Positions 19,144 to 28,298 of a DNA stretch of 64,000 bases are shown here, piece after piece. Under the pieces are notes generated by a model that saw nothing but the letters and a program-made list of their open reading frames with translations, did not search any database and was not told the DNA's origin. Where the stretch lies: NCBI GenBank assembly GCA_023263695.1, contig JALQUZ010000002.1:1-64000 (forward strand), read 5' to 3'. Each line of letters opens with the position of its first letter. Positions within the stretch are counted from its first letter, which is position 1. Position numbers and translations under genes: made by a program. Origin of the DNA: Ilumatobacteraceae bacterium (GTDB taxonomy: Bacteria > Actinomycetota > Acidimicrobiia > Acidimicrobiales > Ilumatobacteraceae).

Positions 19144-19966
19144 CGTGCTTGCGTTAACTGCAGCTGTACTTCATGCATCGTGGAATTTATTGGTGAAACA
19201 AAGCACCGATCGCAGACTTGCGTTATGGGGACAATTCACCATTGGTGGCGTACTTAGCGCAACAGCACTTATCGCTTGGGCGCTCGTTGGATCTCTGCCT
19301 CACATTGCGTGGGAATGGGCATTAGTGAGTGGCGCAACCCATGTTCCCTACCTCATGTTGCTCTCTCGTGCGTACGACCGAGGAGATTTCTCCATGTCTT
19401 ACCCAATCGTGCGCGGCACAGGTGCGCTTGCTGCCGCTGCAGGTGGAGTGTTGTTTCTCAACGACACGCTTTCACTCACGTCAACAATTGGAATCTTGCT
19501 CGCGGTGCTCGGATTGTTCGTGCTCGCTAAGAGTGGTTCGTGGCATGTAGTTGGTGCAGCTCTTGCAGTTGCCTCAACCATCGCGGTGTACTCGGTGGTC
19601 GATGGTCATGGCACGCGACAATCTCAACCCGTTGCCTACGCGCTTGCCCTCAACACTGCTGCTGCAATTTTTGTTTCGTTGTACGCGAGTATTCGCAATC
19701 GAAATCAGATGATTCCAACCATGCGAGCTCATTGGAAGATCATGGGTGCTGCGGGAGTGTTTTCTACTGTTGCGTACATGTTGGTGATGATTGCGTATCG
19801 CCACGCTCCCGTTGGATACGTCGCTTCGTTACGTGAATCAAGCGTGGTCATTGCAGCGTTGGCAGGATGGAAATTCTTAGACGAAGGAGACCATAAACGG
19901 CGATTGTCCGCTGCGGGGATTGTTCTTGTCGGACTTGTAATTCTTGTTATTGGACGAAGGAATTAG
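19127..19966 (+). CDS. EamA/DMT-family transporter
   Basis: Ten-TM hydrophobic pattern; HASWNLLVKQSTDRRLALWGQF; C-terminal FLDEGDHKRRLSAAGIVLVGLVIL. Confidence 0.8.
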   Translation: MVLLATVLALTAAVLHASWNLLVKQSTDRRLALWGQFTIGGVLSATALIAWALVGSLPHIAWEWALVSGATHVPYLMLLSRAYDRGDFSMSYPIVRGTGALAAAAGGVLFLNDTLSLTSTIGILLAVLGLFVLAKSGSWHVVGAALAVASTIAVYSVVDGHGTRQSQPVAYALALNTAAAIFVSLYASIRNRNQMIPTMRAHWKIMGAAGVFSTVAYMLVMIAYRHAPVGYVASLRESSVVIAALAGWKFLDEGDHKRRLSAAGIVLVGLVILVIGRRN

Positions 19967-20913
19967 AAGTAAATGATTTTCTCAGCTGCGGCTTCTGCAG
20001 CATCGAGGTCATCGGTGTAAGCACCTGTTGACAGGTACTTCCATCCGCCATCGCACACGATGAACACAATGGTTCCTTCGTCAATTTCACTTGCAACCTT
20101 CAGCGCTCCAGCAAGTGATGCACCCGACGAGATGCCAGCGAAGATTCCGCATTCACGCACTAAGCGGCGGGTCATTTCCAAACTCTCGCGTGGACGAACG
20201 ACACGTTTGCGGTCGAGCAAATCGATGCCATGCCAGTTTTCAAAAATTGGCGGAATGTAACCCTCATCTAAGTTGCGCAGTCCTTCAACGCGCTCACCCA
20301 GAGGTGGTTCTACCGCAACAATCTTTACTTCTGCATTCTGTTCTTTGAGATAGCGACCAACACCCATGAGCGTTCCACTGGTTCCGAGGCCCGCAACAAA
20401 GTGCGTTACTTCTGGAACATCGCGCCAAATTTCTGGACCAGTTGTGTTGTAGTGCGCGCGAGGGTTCGCATCGTTTTGGTACTGATGCATGAAGCACCAT
20501 TCGGGATGTTCTGCAGACAAGGCCTCTGCACGACGCACTGCTCCATTTGATCCTTCAGGACCTGGAGTCAAAATGATTTCCGCACCAAACACTTCAAGCA
20601 TTTGACGACGTTCGATGGAAACACTTTCGGGCATCAAGATGGTGATCGGGTTGCCCTTCACTGCCGCAATCGCTGCAAGTGCAATTCCGGTGTTGCCAGA
20701 AGATGGCTCCATGATGCGCTGACCAGGCTTCAGTTTTCCGTCGGCAATGGCTTGCTCGATCATGGACTTCGCAATGCGATCTTTCACCGATCCGAATGGG
20801 TTTTGGCCTTCAAGCTTGGCAATCAGCTTCACACGCGGGTTCGGTGACAATTTGCTGACATCAACAACAGGCGTATTGCCAATGAGGTCGAGGACGCTCT
20901 CATTGATCTTCAT
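19963..20913 (-). CDS. cysM: Cysteine synthase, CysM-like (start MKINESVL; ORF open to 20940)
   Basis: IGNTPVVDVSKLSPNPRVKLIAKLEGQNPFGSVKDR; SSGNTGIALA; C-terminus CDGGWKYLSTGAYTDDLDAAE resembles mycobacterial CysM. Confidence 0.85.
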   Translation of the reverse strand: MKINESVLDLIGNTPVVDVSKLSPNPRVKLIAKLEGQNPFGSVKDRIAKSMIEQAIADGKLKPGQRIMEPSSGNTGIALAAIAAVKGNPITILMPESVSIERRQMLEVFGAEIILTPGPEGSNGAVRRAEALSAEHPEWCFMHQYQNDANPRAHYNTTGPEIWRDVPEVTHFVAGLGTSGTLMGVGRYLKEQNAEVKIVAVEPPLGERVEGLRNLDEGYIPPIFENWHGIDLLDRKRVVRPRESLEMTRRLVRECGIFAGISSGASLAGALKVASEIDEGTIVFIVCDGGWKYLSTGAYTDDLDAAEAAAEKIIYF

Positions 20914-20975
20914 TCGCGAGCTAGTGATTGTTGACTGCATTAGTCATAATTCTAGCCCTGAAAAAAGGCCAATGA

Positions 20976-21395
20976 TTAGCTGTGCTCCTGAATTGCCGTT
21001 TCGGAAATAACCCCTTCAATAATGCGGAAATTGCGCGGTTCAGGCACCCCACGCTTCAGCGTCACAATCATGTAATGCCAACTCGGGTCTGGAGCTTGGG
21101 CTACGTCGGTCGAACTTGGATACGCCTCGGTGTGAGTATGGCTATGCACTACTCCCACTACTTCCAGGCCCGAATCTTCTGCGTTTCGTTCGATCACTAA
21201 ATGTTGCTTTGGGTTAATGGTGTACACCTTCGCTGAATGCGCGATGTTCTCGCATGCATGAAACTCGAGCACTTCACTCGATGAAAGATTGCCAACCAAT
21301 AGCCCACACGCTTCTTCTGGATAGCACGAAATGGCGTGCTCGCCAATTGACTGCATCACCTGAGGTGATACCAAAAGTGTGGTTTGAGTACTCAT
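20976..21395 (-). CDS. JAMM/MPN+ (M67) metallopeptidase, Mec-like
   Basis: CYPEEACGLLVG and HSHTHTEAYPSSTD JAMM motif. Confidence 0.88.
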   Translation of the reverse strand: MSTQTTLLVSPQVMQSIGEHAISCYPEEACGLLVGNLSSSEVLEFHACENIAHSAKVYTINPKQHLVIERNAEDSGLEVVGVVHSHTHTEAYPSSTDVAQAPDPSWHYMIVTLKRGVPEPRNFRIIEGVISETAIQEHS

Positions 21396-21432
21396 CGCAT
21401 TTTCAGGCTACCCGTATGCTGAAACGAACGAT

Positions 21433-21933
21433 ATGAACGCGCAAAACAAGCAGAGCGAACGGGAACACCTAGACCGGGTGGTTGCCAGTAACCGCAAGGC
21501 CAGGCACGACTACACCATTGTGGATGTAGTTGAGGCCGGCATTGTGCTGCTTGGAAGCGAAGTGAAAAGCGTGCGCTCTGGGCAGGTGCAACTTGCCGAC
21601 GCCTATGCGCATGTGGTGAACGGCGAAATGTGGCTCGATGGAATTCACATTGCTTCGTACGCATTCGCACACGGTGTTGGAGCACACGAACCTATGCGCC
21701 GCCGAAAACTACTTCTCCATCGCGAACAAATTCGCCGCATGCAAGATCGCATTAACAAGGAGCGGCTTACCATCGTTCCGCTTGAAGTGCGCTTCAGCAA
21801 GGGTCGCGTGAAGGTTGATATTGCACTTGCCAAGGGCAGGCAAAAGGCTGACCGCCGTCAAGCCATTGCGAAGAAAGAATCTGAACTTGAAATGCGCCGC
21901 GAGGCGGGGCGCCAAAAGAAACAAGCGCAATAA
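21433..21933 (+). CDS. smpB: SsrA-binding protein
   Basis: VASNRKARHDYTIVDVVEAGIVLLGSEVKSVRSGQVQLADAYAHV. Confidence 0.96.
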   Translation: MNAQNKQSEREHLDRVVASNRKARHDYTIVDVVEAGIVLLGSEVKSVRSGQVQLADAYAHVVNGEMWLDGIHIASYAFAHGVGAHEPMRRRKLLLHREQIRRMQDRINKERLTIVPLEVRFSKGRVKVDIALAKGRQKADRRQAIAKKESELEMRREAGRQKKQAQ

Positions 21934-21989
21934 CAACCGAATAAATGCGCACACCGTTGCCATACACTGACGAGGCAAGCAAAGTTAAC

Positions 21990-22370
21990 GGGGCTGACAG
22001 GTTTCGACGTCAGTGTCGCTGGCCGAGCGTGCGACCCGAGTTGCTCAGACTCGTAAAACGGGGCAAAAAAACAACTGCCAACAAGCAGTTCGCTCTCGCC
22101 GCCTAATTAGGGGGTAGAGAGCAACCGTGAGCCGCAAGGTCGCACGGGGCCAATTCACCGCAGCCCGGCAACAGAAGCGGGGAATGACATTGGGAAAGAC
22201 CGATGACGTTGAGAAAGACCAATGACCGAATGGAAAGACATTCCGCGGGTTAATGCCTCGGCATTAACCAATCGACCCGCCGATGTTGCTGCGTAGCAAC
22301 AGTGTCGGGAATGGTCGTATCACGGGCGTTCAACGGCTGATGGACGGGGGTTCGATTCCCCCCAGCTCCA
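21990..22370 (+). ncRNA. ssrA: tmRNA; tag reading frame at 22062-22106 (GKKTTANKQFALAA*)
   Basis: 5' GGGGCTGACAGGTTTCGAC; 3' GTTCGATTCCCCCCAGCTCCA; acceptor ends pair; tag ends FALAA-stop; directly after smpB. Confidence 0.95.
22184..22240 (+). repeat. Three consecutive 19-nt imperfect tandem units inside tmRNA
   Basis: atgacattgggaaagaccg / atgacgttgagaaagacca / atgaccgaatggaaagaca. Confidence 0.8.
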
Positions 22371-22382
22371 CTAGTTACAGAG

Positions 22383-24101
22383 TTATTGACCGATGAGTTC
22401 TTTACGCAATTCGCGCTTCAGGAACTTGCCGGTTGCGTTACGCGGAATAGCCGTGTCTCGGAACCACACCGTTGTTGGAATTTTGTGCTTGGCAATTGTT
22501 CCTGTCAAGAAAGTCTCAAGTTCGCTTTGGCTCAGCGTCGCGCCAGGCCGAAGCACAAGTACCGCTGCAACCTCCTCGCCAAGTCGTTCATGAGGAATGC
22601 CAAATACTGCCGCTTCTGCAATTGCATCATGCTGATAAATCGCAGTCTCAACCTCACTGCAGTACACATTTTCGCCACCGCGAATGACCATGTCTTTAGC
22701 GCGATCGACGATGTACACAAAGCCGTCTTCATCAATGCGAGCAATGTCGCCAGTAGTGAGCCAGCCGTCTTTAATCGTTTCTGCGTTGGCTTCTGGTCGA
22801 TTGAGATAGCCCTTAATGACCACAGCCCCTTTCACACAGAGAACGCCAATAGCCTCTGGTGATGGCGCAATATCGTTGCCATTTTCATCTACCAACTTCG
22901 CTTCAAGCGTGGGCACGATAGGTCCACACGATTCTGGCTTTGCAATAAACCACCGTGCAGCATTTGACGTGATGATTCCACATGTCTCTGTCATGCCATA
23001 TCCAGTTGAAGGTTGACCTGTTGATAGCGAATCAGCAATCTTCGTCACCAGATCGGGCTGCAATGCCGAACCGCCGCCACCCATGCTCTGTACAGACGAC
23101 GTGTCGCGCTTTGACCAATCTGGATGCAACAAAATTTCACGGGTCATCGTGGGCACGCCAGAAAACGTTGTTACCTTTTCGCGTTCAATCAGTTCCAACG
23201 CCCGGCCCGGGTCCCATTTGTACATCAGCACGAGTTTTGCGCCAAGCAGTGTTGCGGGATGCATCACGCAATTACAGGCGGTCACATGAAATAACGGTGT
23301 TGATGCCATGTATGCGAGTGGCAAATTTGTTGGAATCTTTGACGATGGTTGGGCATCCCCCGCAGCTATTGCTTTTTGTTCTGCCAAATTTGCAGACGCA
23401 GACATTGCCATCATGTTGAAAATATTTGCGACTGAACCACGGTTAGTGAGTTGTGCACCTTTTGGAAATCCAGTAGTTCCCGATGTATAAAAAATTGTTG
23501 CATCAGAATCGGTATCAATTACCACGTCCGGCAATTTTCCAGGATCAACGCCTGCAATGGTGTCTGACCACGACACTGCGCCGTCCGGCAGTTGTTGTTT
23601 GCTGCGCACCGCAACAACCTTCATTGAGTGTTCTATTGATGTACTCAAAAACCGCTCGAGCCGTTCATCATCAACCACCAACACTTGCGGAGTTGAGTCA
23701 CGAAGTGCGTATTCCATTTCGGGCGAAGTCCACCACGCATTAAGTCCAACTACAGCCGCACCAATAGACACAGTCGCCCAATAAGCAACTAACCACTCTG
23801 GGTAATTGCGCATACCAAGTGCTACTCGCGACTCAGTTGTCACACCTTGCTCAAGTAAATAATGGGCGAACTTGCGCACTTGTTCGTGAATTTGTGCGTA
23901 CGTATAGCGCTCATCTTCGTAAATGATGTATTCCTTGTCAGCAAAACCAGACGTCATTTCCCAAAGCGCACGTAAGTGCGGAGGTGCAGAAGCAAATGTC
24001 TTGATGGAAACGCCGAGTACTTCTGTAAACGTCGTTGCGAGCGGAGATCCAGGAGCATCAATTTCGGCTCGAGCTGCGTGGTAGTGCTTCATTATCTGCA
24101 T
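22383..24101 (-). CDS. AMP-forming acyl-CoA synthetase (start near MQIMKHYH; ORF open to 24632)
   Basis: ATIFYTSGTTGFPKGAQLTNRGS; GYGMTETCG; GWLTTGDIARIDEDGFVYIVDRAKDMVIRGGENVY; C-terminal PRNATGKFLKRELR. Confidence 0.92.
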   Translation of the reverse strand: MQIMKHYHAARAEIDAPGSPLATTFTEVLGVSIKTFASAPPHLRALWEMTSGFADKEYIIYEDERYTYAQIHEQVRKFAHYLLEQGVTTESRVALGMRNYPEWLVAYWATVSIGAAVVGLNAWWTSPEMEYALRDSTPQVLVVDDERLERFLSTSIEHSMKVVAVRSKQQLPDGAVSWSDTIAGVDPGKLPDVVIDTDSDATIFYTSGTTGFPKGAQLTNRGSVANIFNMMAMSASANLAEQKAIAAGDAQPSSKIPTNLPLAYMASTPLFHVTACNCVMHPATLLGAKLVLMYKWDPGRALELIEREKVTTFSGVPTMTREILLHPDWSKRDTSSVQSMGGGGSALQPDLVTKIADSLSTGQPSTGYGMTETCGIITSNAARWFIAKPESCGPIVPTLEAKLVDENGNDIAPSPEAIGVLCVKGAVVIKGYLNRPEANAETIKDGWLTTGDIARIDEDGFVYIVDRAKDMVIRGGENVYCSEVETAIYQHDAIAEAAVFGIPHERLGEEVAAVLVLRPGATLSQSELETFLTGTIAKHKIPTTVWFRDTAIPRNATGKFLKRELRKELIGQ

Positions 24102-24133
24102 ATCCGTACCAACATAAGCGATAGTTTCATAGC

Positions 24134-25330
24134 GTGAAGAAGTCGCCAAACCGGTTCGCCCCAATGTCCGATCGTCTCTCCGGACTGGGGGCTGCCAAGT
24201 GGGCAGTACATGTGGAGGGCCTTGCCCGAGCTGCTGCAGGACAACAGGTGACATTTCTTTCCATTGGCGAACCTGATTTACCGCCACCAGCAAGCGTGCT
24301 TGATCAAGCCGTTGCATCAATGCGTAGTGGCCGGTTGAAATACGCAGCAGGACAAGGCGAACAAGTTGCACTCGATGCAATCGCCACCCACCTCTCGCGC
24401 CGGTCGGGTCAGGAAGTTTCGCCTGACCAAATTGTGTACACCGCCGGAACACAAAACGGTTTATGCACCGTGTTGATGACACTGGTGCAAACCGGCGATG
24501 AAGTGTTGGTACCAGATCCGTATTACGCCACCTACGAAGGCCTTGTCGCGGCATCGGGTGCAACTTTTGTTCCCGTGCCGACACTTCCCGAAGATGGCTT
24601 CCATGTAACTGCGAAACAGATTGAAGCTGCAATCACCCCGCAGACACGCGTGTTGTTATTGAACACTCCAAGTAATCCAACAGGTGCGGTGTTGTCGCAA
24701 AACGAAATTGATGAAATTGGCGAAGTATGCGAACGCCACGACCTCTGGATCGTTGTCGACGAGGTATACGCCGACCTCACCTATGGTGCGCCGTTCTGCT
24801 CCCCTTTCGATCGCCCTCAACTTCGCCATCGCACACTTGCGGTGTCGTCCATTTCAAAGTCGCACGCACTGCCTGGCTTCCGTGCAGGCTGGATTGCCTC
24901 TCCACCCGAAGTAACCCAGCGACTGGTACTCGTTGCAGAAGCAATGTTGTTTGGCTCACAACCATTTATTGAAGATGCACTTGCAGTTGCTCTGTCGCAA
25001 CGCCATCAAGAAGTTGAGCGACTCAGTTCAGCGTTCAAAGATCGCGCACATCAACTCGTCGCCGCATTTGAAGGTTCATCGGCTGCAAAGGCTCGCATGC
25101 CTGAAGGCGGCATGTTCATCATGGTGGACATTCGTGAAACGGGACTGTCGGGCGAAGAGTTTGCATGGATGTTGCTCAATGACCATGACATTGTGGTCAT
25201 GCCTGGCGAAAGCTTTGGCAATGGTGGTGCAGGCCACATTCGACTTGCGCTCACTAATGACGCAGCGGTACTGCGCGAAGCAGGTGTACGAATTCGCGAA
25301 GTTGCTGAATCGGTCGTTGCTGCCCGTTAA
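24134..25330 (+). CDS. PLP-dependent class I/II aminotransferase
   Basis: FLSIGEPDLPPPASVL; LLNTPSNPTGAVLS; SSISKSHALPGFRAGW (PLP Lys). Confidence 0.9.
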   Translation: MKKSPNRFAPMSDRLSGLGAAKWAVHVEGLARAAAGQQVTFLSIGEPDLPPPASVLDQAVASMRSGRLKYAAGQGEQVALDAIATHLSRRSGQEVSPDQIVYTAGTQNGLCTVLMTLVQTGDEVLVPDPYYATYEGLVAASGATFVPVPTLPEDGFHVTAKQIEAAITPQTRVLLLNTPSNPTGAVLSQNEIDEIGEVCERHDLWIVVDEVYADLTYGAPFCSPFDRPQLRHRTLAVSSISKSHALPGFRAGWIASPPEVTQRLVLVAEAMLFGSQPFIEDALAVALSQRHQEVERLSSAFKDRAHQLVAAFEGSSAAKARMPEGGMFIMVDIRETGLSGEEFAWMLLNDHDIVVMPGESFGNGGAGHIRLALTNDAAVLREAGVRIREVAESVVAAR

Positions 25331-25339
25331 GAAGCAGAA

Positions 25340-25699
25340 TTACGCGGTGCGATAGACCACGAACACTTTGCGCAGTGTTTCGTGAACTGTCCACACGCCT
25401 TTCCAGCCAATTGGGAAGATGCAACTTGAACCAACAGTGAGCAAGACAGGTTCGCCGCCATCTTCATGCACGGTCATGCTGCCCTTAATTACATAAATCA
25501 CTTCACCGCGAGTGGTGAACTCCCAACGCGATGCACCAGGCTCACATTCCCATGTTCCTGACGTAACGGTCTCGTTGTCGAGAAACACTTGAGCACGAGT
25601 AAGAATCTCTCCGGTGAGCGGTTCGGCTGATGGCTGGCCTAGTGGCTTTTCAGCAAGTTCGGATGCAGGAATTTCTAGAGCGCGAAAGGAAATTGTCAT
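25340..25699 (-). CDS. Cupin-domain protein (DUF861-like)
   Basis: GTWECEPGASRWEFTTRGEVIYVIKGSMTVHEDGGEPVLLTVGSSCIFPIGWKGVWTVHETLRKVFVVY. Confidence 0.85.
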   Translation of the reverse strand: MTISFRALEIPASELAEKPLGQPSAEPLTGEILTRAQVFLDNETVTSGTWECEPGASRWEFTTRGEVIYVIKGSMTVHEDGGEPVLLTVGSSCIFPIGWKGVWTVHETLRKVFVVYRTA

Positions 25700-25717
25700 G
25701 CATGCATTATGGCAACT

Positions 25718-27088
25718 TCAGCTCAATAATCTGTCACGAAAAGCGATAATCCGAGAGGCTGGGGCACCAGACCGTCGCTCTCTCGCATCGGCGATTTCAG
25801 TCAATGTCAGTAAACCATTGATGCCTAGCCATCTGATCGGCTCCAACTCCCAGGTGCGTGAATGATGATTAACCAATAACGATCGTGTTAGGGGACTTTC
25901 AATATTGACCATTTGATGAACCAACGTTCGCGCTATCAAATTCGACAAAGCAACACCATCGCCAACATAACCGCCTCCTGAACACAACCCAGTTCTGTGG
26001 TCAACATTGGCGAATGCATGCCAGTCACGTGGTGCACCAATAGGTCCACCCCACTGATGAGTGAATTTCACATCGCCAAGTGCAGGAAAAGTCTCTCGAA
26101 CTGTTTTGCGTAATCGATCATGAATCTGCTCGTTCACATCAAACTTCGGAGAAATTCGCGAACCTAGGTGGTATGGGGCTCCGCGACCACCAAAGGCAAT
26201 CCGATTGTCCGCAGTACGTTGCGCATAGGTGACCATGTTGCGACCATCGGCAAACGTCTCTCGTTCGCTCCATCCAATTTCATTCCATATGTGAGGCGAG
26301 ATGGGCTCAGTTGCAACCATCAGCGAATACAAAGGAACAATGCTTCGTTTTGTTCGCCTTTGTTGTGACGCGAAAGACTCAACGGCATGCACCACCCATC
26401 GCGCATGAACGCGTGCTCGAGTGGTGCGAACACTGTGTTGCTTCACGCTTACGACACGTGATTGTTCATAAATTGCAATTCCACGAGCTTCCAGCACTCG
26501 AGCCAATCCCTGCACAAGCTTCCAGGGATGTATCACTGCACAATGTGGGCTATACATTCCCCCGTAGGTCTTTCTTGTTCGCAATCGTGTTTCGATTTCG
26601 TCAGCACTCTCCCAACGGATAACCGTTTCGTCAAATCCTGCAGTTCGCCATTGCGCAACATAATCCTTCACTCGAGAAATTTGCGCGGAGCTTGACGCAG
26701 ATGTGATCGTGCCACCCTGATGGAAATCACAATCAATTCGCTCCAACTCAGTTACCCGAGCAATCTCTGCAATCGTTGCAAACATTTCATACTGAATGAA
26801 TTGCATGGCGTCTCTACCATGTTGCTCTGCCATCTCAGTTGGCGACATTGGTAGGAACGCGCTGCACCAGCCACCGTTTCGACCACTGCCACCAAAGCCC
26901 ACATGCTCCGCTTCAACGATGACAATGCTCAGTCCTAAGTTCAATTTAGATAGGTAATAAGCAGTCCATAAACCCGTATAGCCAGCACCAATTATGACGA
27001 CGTCAACTTCGATGTCGTTCAGCAATTGCTTCCGAAATACAGGCGCCATTCCGTCCTGCCACAGTGGTGTGGACGAAGTATGCATCAC
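25718..27088 (-). CDS. FAD-dependent oxidoreductase (DAO / gamma-glutamylputrescine oxidase-like)
   Basis: VDVVIIGAGYTGLWTAYYLSK dinucleotide-binding motif; GFGGSGRNGGWCSAFLP; C-terminal SGGGYVGDGVALSNLIART. Confidence 0.88.
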   Translation of the reverse strand: MMHTSSTPLWQDGMAPVFRKQLLNDIEVDVVIIGAGYTGLWTAYYLSKLNLGLSIVIVEAEHVGFGGSGRNGGWCSAFLPMSPTEMAEQHGRDAMQFIQYEMFATIAEIARVTELERIDCDFHQGGTITSASSSAQISRVKDYVAQWRTAGFDETVIRWESADEIETRLRTRKTYGGMYSPHCAVIHPWKLVQGLARVLEARGIAIYEQSRVVSVKQHSVRTTRARVHARWVVHAVESFASQQRRTKRSIVPLYSLMVATEPISPHIWNEIGWSERETFADGRNMVTYAQRTADNRIAFGGRGAPYHLGSRISPKFDVNEQIHDRLRKTVRETFPALGDVKFTHQWGGPIGAPRDWHAFANVDHRTGLCSGGGYVGDGVALSNLIARTLVHQMVNIESPLTRSLLVNHHSRTWELEPIRWLGINGLLTLTEIADARERRSGAPASRIIAFRDRLLS

Positions 27089-27091
27089 GTT

Positions 27092-28297
27092 TTACAGCAA
27101 CGTGGCTGGAACTGAACTCATCTCGAGATGAAGCTCGCTACCCGTGTACGGATGAGCAAGCGCAACAGCTTCGTTCAGTTCGATTCCTAAACCAGGTTCA
27201 GTTGGCGGAATGATGAACCCACCTTCAAACTTGATGGAAGTCTTCACCAAGTCGGCATGGAAACCCTGCCAGCCCTGAATGGTTTCAAGGATCAGGAAGT
27301 TCGGCGTGCAGGTTGCAAGTTGAATATTTGCTGCTGCAACCACTGGACCGCAATACAAGTGTGGCGCAATTTGTGCGTGATACACCTCGGCCATGCTTGC
27401 AATCTTTTTGCCTTCAAGCAATCCACCGCAGCGACCAAGGTTTGGCTGCAAGATCGACGCCGCACCTGTTTTCAGCAACTGATGAAACTCATACTTCGTC
27501 GTCAAGCGCTCGCCTGCCGAAATTGGAATGCTGGTTGCCTGAGCAACTTTGGCAATTTCGTCTGGGCTGTCTGGCGGGCATGGCTCTTCAAACCACAATG
27601 GGTCGTACTTCTCGAGGCGCTTTGCTAACCGAATTGCACCCGAAGCAGTGAACTGTCCGTGTGTGCCAAACAAAATATCTGCGCGATCGCCAATTGCTTC
27701 GCGAACAGCGCGCACCATCTTTTCAGATAAGTCCATTGCATGTAACGCTGGCTGACGCCCGTCGTACACCGAGTAGCGACCTGCAGGGTCAAACTTCACG
27801 CCGGTAAAACCGCGCTCCACTTCGCGCACTGCACATTCAGCAGCAGCGTCTGGGTCGCTATACACAGGGTCGTCTGCATACACGTCAACACCAACTGGCG
27901 GATACAAGTACGTATATGCGCGAAGCTTTTCGTGCACTCGTCCACCGAGTAGTTCGTACACCGGCTTGCCGGTTTCTTTTCCGCAAATGTCCCACATAGC
28001 CATTTCCAAACCGGAAACGATTCCACCAGTGGTGAGGTCTGGACGATGCGCATAGCCACGGCCATACACATTGCGCCACATGTGTTCGATATGGAATGGA
28101 TCGACACCAATGACGTGTCGTGCTGCAACTTCTTCCGCCATTTTCGCAACCAAATGTGGCGAATATGTAGCAGTGTAAATTTCACCGATTCCGGAAATAC
28201 CAGTGTCTGTAGTGAGTTTTACAAAGATGAAATAACGACCTCCGAATCGTGGAGGCGGATTACCCACCACGAATGTCTTGACGTCGACGATTTTCAT
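27092..28297 (-). CDS. Mandelate racemase/muconate lactonizing (enolase superfamily) protein, sugar acid dehydratase-like
   Basis: GLEMAMWDICGKETGKPVYELLGG; TGVKFDPAG; WFEEPCPPD; SAGERLTTKYEF. Confidence 0.88.
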   Translation of the reverse strand: MKIVDVKTFVVGNPPPRFGGRYFIFVKLTTDTGISGIGEIYTATYSPHLVAKMAEEVAARHVIGVDPFHIEHMWRNVYGRGYAHRPDLTTGGIVSGLEMAMWDICGKETGKPVYELLGGRVHEKLRAYTYLYPPVGVDVYADDPVYSDPDAAAECAVREVERGFTGVKFDPAGRYSVYDGRQPALHAMDLSEKMVRAVREAIGDRADILFGTHGQFTASGAIRLAKRLEKYDPLWFEEPCPPDSPDEIAKVAQATSIPISAGERLTTKYEFHQLLKTGAASILQPNLGRCGGLLEGKKIASMAEVYHAQIAPHLYCGPVVAAANIQLATCTPNFLILETIQGWQGFHADLVKTSIKFEGGFIIPPTEPGLGIELNEAVALAHPYTGSELHLEMSSVPATLL

Positions 28298-28298
28298 A

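Noticed and set aside
24102-24632. N-terminal extension of the acyl-CoA synthetase ORF
   Set aside because: It overlaps the convincing aminotransferase CDS on the + strand, and its residues look like antisense translation. The enzyme homology starts near MQIMKHYHAARAE.
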